Program-made: the position numbers and the translations under genes
NCBI GenBank assembly: GCA_029449245.1
Contig: JANATF010000002.1
Span: forward strand, 1,736,001-1,800,000
Length of the DNA: 64,000 nt
Source of the DNA: Mortierella alpina
Taxonomy: Eukaryota > Mortierellomycota > Mortierellomycetes > Mortierellales > Mortierellaceae
Reading direction: 5' to 3'
The notes under the pieces: generated by a model
What the model saw: the letters and a program-made list of their open reading frames with translations, nothing else
What the model was told of the DNA's origin: nothing
Database searches by the model: none
Shown here: in pieces, positions 23,903 to 34,843 of the stretch
How the letters are laid out: every line of letters starts with the position of its first letter
Position numbering within the stretch: the stretch's first letter is position 1

Positions 23903-25454
23903 ATGAAGTAATGACCGTGAGGAGGCCCATCCGTGCGATCACACCCATCGCATCCATCCATCGACACACCGCCGCCATTGATCCACCGCACCCCCGTCAG
24001 CTCTCCTAGAACCATGCACAGGAGACGTATAGGACAATCTCTCTACGCGGACTTGAAAGCAGGACAGGATCATCTCGAATCAGCTCGCTGACAGTAATAT
24101 GGACAGCAGGAATGGGCGGACCGCAGCACTCAACAAAACCGAGGCGTCAGGCAGACAGTGCTGTCACCTGCCAGTGGGTTTAGTCTCGAGGGTATTCATC
24201 GCCGTCAGGAGCGGAAGTCAAAGTGTCCCCGGGCAACTTGGGCACACAGAGACCGATCGACCACATTTCCAGGGAAAGCTTTGATCCTGCAGCAATCACA
24301 TTTCAGCCCTTGCTCTGTCAGCTGGCTGTCAATTCAACTCAAACCACGTTAGCGCAATAACGATGCAGACAGAAGGAGCAATGACTGGACTTACAAGACG
24401 AAGCAATTGGGCAATCCAAAGGCGCACTTGTTCCAACCAACACAATCATACCCAATCATGACCTTACCGGAATCACTTGCATCCCAAGGACAGGATCTCC
24501 TAGAGGGCTCTACGAATGAATAAGAAGCATTCTTTGCGATCGTCTTTCTGACTCATCTTTTCATGCATTCTTTAATTTTTCCGCCATCAGGATTGAGATT
24601 TGCGCCTTTTCTGGAGCCAAGATCTACCCCGGCAAGGGCAAGATCTACGTCCGTATCGACAACAGGGTACGTTCAAAATCACAAAAGTCTCTTGGCTACC
24701 TTGATTCTTGCTCTGGAGGACTTTGTCCTGGTCTCAGGATCACTTTTAAAGCTTTGGGCGACAAGAGTTGATCGGGCCAGCACGAGCACTTGCAGCGAGC
24801 AGCCTTCATTGAAAGTCGCGATAAGCACTTTAAACTGGGGAGCACTGGATATCATGGATTTGTTGGGGTGTCAGAGTCCTTATGACAAAAAACTGTCAGC
24901 ACAGCAGCCTAACGACATCGTTACTCTTGTTTGTGCCACTTGATAGTCGTTCCGTTTCGTCAACGGTAAGGCCGAGTCCCTCTTCTTGCAGCGCAAGAAC
25001 CCCCGCAAGATCTCCTGGACCGTTCTCTTCCGTCGCATGCACAAGAAGGGTATCTCTGAGGAGGTTGCCAAGAAGCGCACCCGCCGCACTGTCAAGCACC
25101 AGCGTGCTGTCGTCGGTGCTTCCTGGGAGGCCATCCGCGCCAAGCGTAACCAGAAGCCCGAGGTCCGTGCTGCTGCCCGTGCCGCCGCTCTCCGCGATGG
25201 CAAGGACAAGAAGAAGCAGGAGGATGCCAAGAAGAAGGCTGAGAAGGCCAAGGTGCGTCTGCTTCACATGCTCGCTTGTTTTCTCGGCTTCTCATTATGG
25301 ACTTCTTTCTAAATGGTATGCTTGGTATTAACATCGCCTTCCTGTTCTTGCTCAATCACTTTAGAGCGCCACCTCTGCTGCCCGTGGCCAGCCCAAGTTC
25401 TCCAAGCAGGGCGCCAAGGGTGCCAAGGTCGCCATTGCCAACACCTCCCGTTAA
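23903..25454 (+). CDS. RPL24: Ribosomal protein eL24
   Basis: Component of the 60S subunit, forming an intersubunit bridge to the 40S. Exons: 23903-23907, 24591-24666, 24947-25252, 25365-25454; 158 residues (yeast eL24 is 155). The first exon carries only ATGAA. Joined to exon 2 it gives [19 protein letters not shown], matching the conserved eL24 start with its SGxKIYPGxG motif. Further family blocks are [31 protein letters not shown] and KRNQKPEVR, followed by an Ala/Lys-rich tail. Introns 1 (683 bases) and 2 (280 bases) are long for this window; I looked for C/D snoRNA boxes in them and saw none. The first exon is inferred, but the sequence context (pyrimidine-rich leader, GTAATG donor, correct phase) is good. 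Confidence 0.93.
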
Positions 25455-27932
25455 ATATTTTTTGCAGTTTGAGTATTGAATAAATCTCTTGCGAAGCTCC
25501 GAAGAGAACGGGAATCCAGAATTCAATTGATGATGTCTCCCCACAGACTGCGTCGCTAGGAATGGAGTTTAGGATCGTGCACCAGCTCATGCACCAAGGT
25601 TCTCCACGATTGCAGCACACGTCTTATTCGTTGCTGCCGCTACACGAGACGATAGGTACGGCTGCAATAGCGCGTTAGTTCACAGCGTTGAGCGAAGTGC
25701 TTGATTGTTCAAAGTTGAGAAGCACAGCCAGAATGCGCGGGGAAATAGGCCATATTTTTGTCAGAGGAGTATGTAAAGCAGCATACGGTTGCATAAAGCA
25801 TCCAAGTGAATAACGCGACTTTATACTGTTGAAAAAGCTGATAGATGAGGCTGAAATGAGCAAGCCAAGAAGGCCATGAAGATTCTAGCGTCAAATCCCC
25901 GATCACAAAACGACTTGGACAGCAAAGGCCATCGACTATTTTGCCCGCGAAGAAGCATCATCTAATTAAGGCGAGAGCTGCACTGTCACACGCTTCAACT
26001 AACATACAAAGTGAGCGATGATACACACATGTATCGATAGACAGCTTTGTTATTGTAAGCATTTGGCCGTTTGGCTCGCCGAGCAGCTCCCAAAAATATT
26101 CTTTCTGGCAAGGAAGTTGGGACTGACCAGCATCTCTTTTGTATTCACTTTTAACAACACAGATCGTTAGATGAAAGAGGCGTAGGGGTGACGCTACGCA
26201 TATCTCTGCGCGCTTCTTGTCCACAAACTGCCACTCATATTGGCGTTCATCAAGTTTTTCAAGTTCATTGATCGCTTTGCATACCCTTCGCATCTGGAGG
26301 CGCGTCCTGTGGTACATGATCCACTGCAAGTCTGGGCTTTGCAGAAGGGTAGGTCGTATTCTTCCAAACTCGCACACGATGAGTGATCTCTATGCGGCGA
26401 TCTTTGGGCACGGATATGCAGCCACCTCGCACTGGCCGATAACTATTTTACACGCATGTGTACATATGTATCTAAGATTCCCTCTGAGCTCAAGCTGTTC
26501 CGTCGCGAGGTGATTGGGCAATTGCTTTGCTGCACGCTTCACTGAATCGAGTTCTATAGATTTCTAGCAAATAGAGCCGACTTGCCTCCGTTTTATGGTT
26601 TCTTACCTTTTCGCCACCTGCAGGAGTGTTGTCAATTAGATCCAGTCTCAATCTAGCCAGCTACGGTGGACTATTGACCATAAAAACTTAAACACCAGAA
26701 GAGAACGCCCTCGAAATGCCAGAGGCAGGAAAGTGTGTTTGACAAAGGCTGCATGGATCACTCGACGGTTACCAGTAAACAAGTATGGGAAATATAATGA
26801 GCCAAAGTGTTTGCTCAATCTATGGGCGATGCTTTCTTAGCACGTATAAACAAGGTCTTCGAGCGTTTGTTTTTCTTTCATTCTTGCTCCGTGGATTGGA
26901 TACTCGGTAGTTTGTCCGAGTCGCACCAATTTGGGGCCGTATGATCCTCCATTGAACAATTGTGGTGTTAATAGCCTAGGCGGCGGGCCGCCTTACAATG
27001 TATCACCACAATCACTAACAGTTCCCTTTGGCGATTCGAGAGAGGTGGAGGACTGATACAGCTTCGAGGTTGTCGGCGTCTATAAGGCTACGTTTGCTGA
27101 GACAGTGTCCGTAGAGGACGCTGAATATTCTTCGGATGCCTGAAAGCTCACCACTCAGTGGGCAACTTTGCGAGACTTTACAATCGTGAGGTATATATTT
27201 TGTACGCCCCCACCTCCCAATACCTTCAGGGTCAACCATGATTGCTTTGCCCCATTAAGGAGTGAGGGCGTGCTTGAATGGAGGCGACGGTCTTTCCTGT
27301 AAGAGGGTTCTCCTGACGCAATTCAAATAAAGCCTTTACAGATAAGATGCCTTCTAGGTTCTACAATGTGTGAGACCTCGAGTGGTCGTCAGAGCAAAGG
27401 AGAATTATTGTTAAGGACCGAAGCGCCAGATTGAAGCTGGTATGGTCATGTCACGAGCCGTGGCTATCACGATATGTTTAAAACCCTATCCGCCATCCGA
27501 AGAACAGCAAGAAGGACAAGGACAAGAACGTCTTACTTTGTTTGCTTAGGGTAGCGGCGCAAGACAAAGTCAACCTGTCTATGAGGAAAACCTTAAAGTG
27601 AGCACCTTGTCGCTGACCACTCACATCGCTCACTTGCACGCAACGTCGTACCACACTCGGACTTCATCCCGCAATGGACGCAAGCAAATGTTGCCACACA
27701 GTTTGCCCAAACACAAAAGGTACATGTATGGCTCAGCTCGTTCTATTGCAAGTGATCGCGCGTGTGCCTGGTGTGTGGGAAGAATGACTTTGCCTGGTCT
27801 CTGTATTCTATCCCCTAACCAATTGATTTCACTCGCACAATCAGACGTTCCCTGGACATAATTGATGTATTCAATCAAGTGTAAAGAAAAGAGGCAACTC
27901 GACCCCCTTTGCTCTTGTCAGCGAGACGAGGT
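25455..27932. other. Gene-poor region, 2.5 kb
   Basis: No recognisable gene. The longest open frame is on the minus strand (26377-25958, 139 codons). It has an ordinary amino-acid mix with a basic LQMRRVCKAINELEKLDER segment, but no homolog that I know and no splice context. The region ends with the promoter of PTR2 paralog B. Confidence 0.45.
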
Positions 27933-27940
27933 TATAAAAG
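27933..27940 (+). promoter_or_regulatory. TATA box of PTR2 paralog B
   Basis: TATAAAAG 174 bases upstream of the start codon, followed by a strongly pyrimidine-rich leader. The same octamer precedes PTR2 paralog A. Confidence 0.7.
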
Positions 27941-28113
27941 TGTGGACTTCCCACCTTCGTTCTGGTCCTCTAGTGCAAACTCCTCCCCCCCTCGCCCGTT
28001 CCCACCTTTCACACCCACGTCGGACCTCTGTTCCAGACACTCTCGACAGACCTGGTACCTTCCTCAATCAAGTCTTCTTGACCCTCTTCACATCCCATTT
28101 CAGCACTCGTACA

Positions 28114-29933
28114 ATGTCTGAAAAGCGCGATATCGAAGCCGGCGACATCGGCGTCGGAAAACTGGAGGTTGAGCCTCTTGACCTTCTCACCGACCATGAG
28201 AAGGAGTTGCTTGAGCTGGAGGCTCGCCTCAACGCTGAGTTGGATGCCAAGATTTTGGCTAACCCTAACAAGATGCCCAAGGCTGTCTACTTCATCTTGC
28301 CCAACGAGTTTGGTGAGCGTTTCTGCTACTATGGTGTCCAGCCCAACTTGAACAAGTACTTCCGTCTCATCTCGGGAATGGACGCAGTTTCGGCCAAGGT
28401 CTACTCTACGGCCTTCACCATGTTGGCTTATTTCTTCCCCTTGATCGGTGCTGCCCTCTCTGATTCTTTCCTCGGCAAATGGTAAGTGCCTCGAGTGATG
28501 TCTCGTCCCACGTCGAAGTGTCGCATCGATTCTATTCTTGAACAAGACATTAAGGTGCTAACGTCCACCGTGTCTCCTATTTTTCATTCAACAGGTGGAC
28601 AATCATCTCGTTCTCGGTCGTCTACTTGATCGGTATGATCTTGGTTACTGTCTTCGCCATCCCCAATCTCCTCGGACCAACTGGTACCGTCTCCAAGTTC
28701 TTGACCTTCTTGCCCATGCTGATCATTGCCATCGGTACCGGTGGTATCAAGCCTTGCGTCTCCTCCCACGGTGGTGATCAGTACCTCCCCTCCCAGGAGG
28801 CTGGCAAGGATTTCTTCTTCAACATCTTCTACATTGCCATCAACATTGGAGGCTTCTTGACCCAGTTCATTGTCCCCGAGTTGACCAAACTCAAGTGCTA
28901 CGGCCAGGATACTTGCTACGCTGGCGCCTTCTTGCTCCCCACCGTCGTCTTTGCCCTCGCCTTGGCCATCTTTGCTGCTGGTCACCGTTTCTACCGTATC
29001 GTCCCTCCACTGGGCGAGTTCTTGCCCCTGAAGGCTATCAAGGCCACCATCCACGCTGCGAGGGCCCACTCTGCCGCTACCCCCGCCGAGCGTGCCGCCA
29101 AGGGTCACTGGCTCAACTTTGCCGAGGAGAAATACGGCGGTGTCTTCGTTGAGGAGTGCCGCGACTTTGGTCTTGTCCTCGTTCCCGTCGTCATCCCCTT
29201 CGCCTTCTGCTGGATGTTGTACAACCAGAACTCCAACGAGTGGGCTAACCAGTACTACCTCATGAACGGCGCCATCTTTGGTGGTTCGGACGAGACCAAG
29301 TCCTATGTTCAGTCTGCCCAGTTCGGTATCATCAACACCATCTTCATTCTGCTCTTGTTGCCCATTTTGGCCACATTCGTCTACCCTTACTGCCACCGCC
29401 GCGGCTGGAACTTCTCTCCCCAGCGTCGTATGGCCGCCGGTTTCTTCTTCATCGTTTTGTCCTTTGCCATCTCTGCTGGTCTTGCTCCCATGATTGAGGA
29501 CGCCTTCAAGAAGTCTGGCCGTGATATTATCAAGGCTGAGGAATATGATGGCACCTACTGCAAGGAGTGCTACTCTGCCTGGTTGCAGCTTCCTCAGTGG
29601 TTCGTTTTGACCCTCGGTGAGGCTCTCTGCTCGCCTACTGGTGTCCAGTTTACCTACATTGAGGCCGGTCGCCAGTTCCGTGCTGTTTCGACCTCCTTCT
29701 GGCTGTTGTCGACCTCCTTGGGTTCCATTCTGATCATGATCTTCGAGCCCGTCTTTGCTGATGCCGGTTTGTCCTCAGGCACCAAGGGTTGGGCCTACTC
29801 TGGCATTGGTCTCTTTGGTTTCTTCCTTTACTGCTTGACCTCGTACTACTACGTCCCCCGCAAGGTTCGCCCCTCCATCAACGAGGCCGCTCGCCTTGCC
29901 AAGCAGGCCGAGTATGCTCTGACCAAGTACTAA
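28114..29933 (+). CDS. PTR2: PTR2-family peptide transporter, paralog B
   Basis: Proton-coupled di/tripeptide importer, close paralog of the gene at 13.8-15.6 kb. Exons 28114-28481 and 28595-29933 give 568 residues. The second exon has exactly the same length (1339 bases) as in paralog A, and the intron splits the same Trp codon. The signature NEFGERFCYYG and the FYIAINIGGF motif are present, as are the acidic N-terminus and twelve-segment hydrophobic profile. Differences from paralog A are mostly conservative and concentrated in the first 25 residues and in loops. It has the opposite orientation to paralog A, 12.5 kb away, with the GTPBP-like and eL24 genes between. An AATAAA lies about 120 bases after the stop. 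Confidence 0.95.
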
Positions 29934-30939
29934 AGCATGGAATGATCGAAAGAATTCAGTGCGCCGAGACATGGGATCTTTCTCTCTTTGCCAGAGAGGG
30001 TCGCTGTTGGCGTCCTACCCTCCCCCAACTGTACCATACTCCCTAATCGTTAGAATAAATAACAAAAAAAAAGTATGTTCCTGAGCGCCAGTGCGTGCAT
30101 TTAGTAAGCGCTATTGTCTGCCATCGACGGTGGTGGGGGGTGGGAAATATGAACTCTGCACTGGACATGATGTGAAACAGATAGGGTTTATGGTACCAGT
30201 GTGTGTGTCCTGACAAGGCATGGCCGTTCTATGGACCACTGACGTATCCTACAGTCGCTTTGCTCTCCTTGTCAATGAGCTGGAAACTGGATACGGTAGG
30301 GTAATAATCCCTTAGCTACAACCTAGAGTCACAACGAGAATGCAGTAGCGCCATAGCATTCACTCACGCTATGGGGTGTCAACAGTGATCGTCAGGCTCT
30401 TGCCTTGCTGCAGTTTTCAAAACCAGCGGCGCGCGTGAGGATAAATACTGCGTAATATTCCAGTGGAGTACGAGGTGTGTTGACAGTGCTGACTGTGCCT
30501 GACAAATTCACAGTGAGGCCCAAAAATGGCAAGCAAAAAAGACACGACTTTGGGTCACGACCACAGGCGAGGTGCCAACTCTCGTTCTCTCCGTACTCTC
30601 ACCTCTCGCAAGTCGCTCCTCCCTAGCCTTCTCGCCCGCCCTTGCTTGTCCTTGTCCTTGTCTGTGTTCTTCCCGAGTGCCTCTCTCGCCTACACTAGCC
30701 TCAGCTCTGGGTCACCGTCCTTTGGTCGCAAGGGGGAACGAGGATTCATTCATTCAGCTCGCTCCATTCCCACACCTGCACATTATTTCACATTTCCGGT
30801 GCCTTACTTCATTCCTCGTTTTTCGTCCGTCTCTACTCCAGTATCCTCACCCTTCGACCTCCGCTTGAAACCAACAGGCCCTGTTGTGCGCTGCGCCTGC
30901 CCGTCAGCTCACATACCCCACCGACACAACATATACAGC
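29934..30939. other. Intergenic region between PTR2-B and the gamma-glutamyltransferase
   Basis: The first 130 bases are the PTR2 3' region, with AATAAATAACAAA near 30054. From about 30526 an ATG-initiated frame runs open and in frame into the next gene for 138 codons. It is Ser/Leu/Pro-rich and pyrimidine-rich, so I treat it as leader rather than protein. Confidence 0.5.
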
Positions 30940-33325
30940 ATGGCCAGTAACCATAACACTCGATCCGACCAGCTCTCGTCTGCTGAGCGGGGTCAGGGCC
31001 GTCCTTCGCCGGACGATAGTAACAGCAACAGCAACCCAGCCCAGGAGACAACCTCTCTTCTCGGCAACCAGCGCCGTGCCTCGCAAAACAGCGGCCATGC
31101 CAACAGCAACAAACAGCGGCCTGCGAAGCGGTCTCTACCAGGCGATGCCCGGAAAAAGATTATCATTGCGCTGACCTCCATCTCTGGACTGTTACTCGTG
31201 GTCCTTGCTATTGCCCTGGTCAAGAAGATTGGCACTGCTCCTAGTAAATCTCACTCCACTGTCGTTTCCTCACCCTGCTCTTGCATCTTGGCTGCTACTC
31301 TATCCCCGCTGAGGACAAGTGGATCGATTCCCAACTGCTCCTTGCGGCTACTGATAATTTCTATTCTTTGTTTTCTCGATAAACTCGCTTGCTGTTGCAA
31401 CTATAGGTATTGAAAGGAACACTCCGAGTCTGATCAAAGCTAAGCACGGTGCTGTGGCAACAGAGGAAATTCATTGTTCGGAGATAGGTGTCCAAGGTAC
31501 AACATAGGGAGTGGGATGAAAGTTATGTGCTATCGTGTGAAATTGCGCAATATCTGCTAGAGTTCAGTTTTACTAACCAAAAAAACTTACTCTTTGATAT
31601 CATAGTATTGAAGGATGGCGGAAACGCAGTGGATGCCGCCATTGCGTCTTGTCTTTGCATCGGAACTGTCAACATGTTCTCAGCCGGAATCGGTGGAGGA
31701 GGTTTCATGACCATTCGTCTGCCTAATGGCACTGTCGAGGTGATAGACTTCAGAGAGACAGCGCCAGCTGGAGCAAGCCCTAAAATGTTCAAAGAGCAAC
31801 CAATCCTAGCTCAGACAGGCGGCCTATCTGTTGGTGTCCCAGGCGAAATCCGTGGTTTGGAGCTGGCCCATAACCGATACGGCAAGTTGCCCTGGGAAAG
31901 ATTATTTGCACCCTCCGTCAAGATGGCCAGAGAGGGGTGGGCGATCGGACCTGAGCTCGCAAAGCGTCTGCAGGTTTATAAAGTGTTGATGGAATCAGAG
32001 CCAGACTGGTCTGCAGTCTTTGCGCCGAATGGTACCGTCCTCAGGGAAGGCCAGTGGATCAAGCGGGAGGCGTTAGCGAACACTTTGGAAACGATTGGAG
32101 TGAAGGGCGCGGATGAATTCTACACAGGACCCATTGCCCAGAACATGGTCACCCACATCCAGACCAACGGAGGAATTTTGACCATGGACGATATGAAGGG
32201 TTATAAGCCCTTGATCAAGGAGCCCATGGTCGGATATTACCAGGGCCGAAAGATCTACACCACCCCAGCGCCAACCAGCGGACCAATCTTGATCAGCCTT
32301 CTCAACATCCTGGAACGCTATGACCTTGGCAGAGAGAAGAGAAATGTTAATGTTGAGGCGCACCGTTTGGTGGAAGCAATGAAATGTAAGGTCCCGTTTA
32401 TTTATTTGTCCTTTTTTCGTATTTTACGCCAAAGCCAGGTCATGACACAGTTTTTTTATTCTCTAGTTGGATATGCGCAAAGAACAGAACTGGGGGACCC
32501 AGACTACACTGACCTAGAAGCCAAGATCCAGAGCATCATATCAAAGGACACTGCAGGACTTATCCGAGCCAACATTTCTGATGCTCAGACCTTCCCAGTG
32601 GAATACTACAACCCCCACTGGGGTCCAATTGAAAATCACGGAACCACGCACATGTCCACTGTGGACCAGAACGATATGGCAGTGGCCTTGACCTCGACTG
32701 TGAATCTTGTATTTGGTTCAAAGCTTTTGGATCCCAGGACCGGTATTATTCTGAACGATGAAATGGATGACTTTTCCATCCCGGGAACACCCAACGCATT
32801 CGGACTCCAGCCCTCGCCCTACAACTACCCCAACCCCGGAAAACGTCCGTTGTCCTCGTGTGTTCCAACGATCGTGGAGAGAGATGGCAAATTTGAACTC
32901 GCTCTGGGCGGTAGTGGCGGGTCCAGGATCTTGACGTCGGTGCTGCAGGTTCGTTCTATGATGGATACGCAGACCTATGGCTGGACGATGAGGTTGTAAG
33001 GCTCAGATTGTCTCATATTTTCATTAACGTCCATTTCCCACGGTCCTTGGCTTAGACAATGCTGAACATCTACAATCACGACTACAACGTTATGGAGGCT
33101 GTTGAAGCCCCGAGAGTGCACCATCAATTGATGCCCAATGTCGTCGATATCGAGTCTGGTTTTGCCTCCTCGGAAGTGACGTTTCTTTCCACACGTGGCC
33201 ATAATGTCACCGTCTCCGACATTCTCCTTGCCAAAGCTGAGGTTCAAGCGGTGATGAGAGAAACTGACGGGTTGATCTATGCGGCCAGTGACTCGAGGAA
33301 GCACGGCATTGCTGCGGGGTACTAG
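30940..33325 (+). CDS. Gamma-glutamyltransferase, membrane-anchored
   Basis: Cleaves the gamma-glutamyl bond of glutathione and its conjugates; in fungi this occurs at the vacuole or cell surface and feeds sulfur and nitrogen recovery. Exons: 30940-31243, 31407-31496, 31606-32385, 32467-32948, 33056-33325; 641 residues. After a polar Ser/Asn-rich N-terminus comes one membrane segment (about 74-94), a type II anchor. Family motifs: HGAVATEEIHCSEIG, DGGNAVDAAIAS, GIGGGGFM, and the autoprocessing site NHGTTHMSTVD, with Thr451 as predicted nucleophile starting the small subunit; GSGGSRI forms the distal loop. The final exon contains EAPRVHHQL. Length and motifs fit an active enzyme. The start at 30940 lies just upstream of the polar domain, but an in-frame ATG at 30526 exists. 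Confidence 0.92.
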
Positions 33326-34843
33326 TCCCTGACTACTTGTTGCAGCCTTGCTTTGATTTGACAACCTGACATAGCCTTTAAGCCTTCGTAGCGAAGGTGA
33401 ATAGAAAAGCTAGAGTAGATGTAGTGATGTAGTCATTTGATAGACATGCCATTCTTCGTCTAATATATATATAACAATATTTCTCTTCCTCAACATATGT
33501 TCGTCCCCAACCATGATAGTTCATGCGTTTAACTGTATTGATTTGAACAACTCCGAGCTCTTTCTTTCTGGGATTTTCGCCTCTGGCATATCCACGCGCA
33601 CTCGTACGCCTTACGTCCCTCGTTAGAAAAATCATTTTTCCGCGTACTTCGAAATCAGGTCGGGTCCTTAAACGTGATTCTCTTTTTTCTCAAGGCATAA
33701 GGCGTGGATGGACAGCAACCAATCTGCCGATCAGCTTACGGGATGTTGACGCGGTGGTAAAAAGAACAGGACTTGACGAACCAGGGTGCAAAGTTGGCCT
33801 CTTTCTTCTTTAGATTGGCGGCGCAATGCCGTTATGCGGTACATTCTTCTATACAGAAGAGAGTGCTGTAGGTACATCTGTGTGTGTGCTGAGATCGATG
33901 TTCGTTCCTTAAGTTGAGTGGGCGCACAAGCGCTCAACAACAGGCGGAGGGAGCGTGCGCACATGGTGCGATTTATTGTCTTGCTTTCTTGGTTGCATGG
34001 AGTGGTAGACCTGCATATGCATGAGACGCCATCTCCTCAAAAAATACGAGCAGTGATGCATGATGAAAGAGCAAGCGTCGACAGCAAAAAAGCACACACG
34101 AAAAAAAAGCAGACTAGACCCCAGCAAGGCTTAGGGCGAATGTTCCTTCTTTCTTCCCTCCCTCTCGGAATAAAATTTTACAGCCGGCAGAAGGCAGTGA
34201 GGCAATGGTGGGTGGTGGGGAGGTCCATTGAACCAAAGAAAGAGGACTGCTGAGGGGAACACGTTCTGTGGCAGAACCCGTCTATCTGCCCGGTCCCATG
34301 TGGGCAGATAGCAGGGACGGGGGGTCAGGGACTCGATGCGGAATGCCCAGTGAAATGAAGTATTCAATTTGTAGGATGAGAGCACTTGGGTATGACTGAA
34401 CAAAAACAAATATAGAAAGTAGTCGTGAACACACTCCCATGGGAAGAAAAAGAGAGACGAGGTCCTCGGGATTGTGTCTCTTTCTTTCTTCCTTCCCTCC
34501 GTCCCATTCCTCGTCTTCCTCCTCCGTGGTCCGCGGCATCCCCCACAGACAACTGCACATTCGACAGAAGGGTAAGGAAGGCAGACGCGTGCGCGCCACC
34601 CGATCGTCCAGTGAGACTGACAAGCTCCCACCAACAGCAGCGGCTCCTTCTCGCGCGTGTGTCCAATAGACTGATAGTCCTTGTGTTTTTTTCTTCTCTT
34701 CGCACCTCTCGTCATTCCCTCTTGCTGCATCGATCAGGACACTCGCACACCTCTTGAGCAGCAGCCAACAGCAACCCTCTTCCTCCCCACTCCTTCTCGC
34801 AGCGCGCTCTTAACTCCGTCCTCACTAGAGTGTTCCTTCCTGA
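33326..34843. other. Intergenic region upstream of the LRR gene
   Basis: 1.5 kb without a recognisable gene. The final 400 bases are rich in C/T on the plus strand and should be promoter and leader of the gene at 34844. Overlapping open frames at 34131-34757 on both strands come from this compositional bias and show no homology. Confidence 0.45.

Noticed and set aside
25958-26377. 139-codon minus-strand frame
   Set aside because: No known family, no splice context and no promoter signal; kept only as a note in the gene-poor region.
31420-31475. Resemblance to a 5S rRNA segment (GTCTGATC..AGCTAAGCA)
   Set aside because: The stretch is exon 2 of the gamma-glutamyltransferase and encodes its conserved KHGAVATEE motif; the rest of a 5S gene is missing.
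34131-34757. Overlapping frames of 110-200 codons on both strands
   Set aside because: They arise from C/T-rich promoter DNA lacking stops; composition is unlike real proteins and no homology is recognised.
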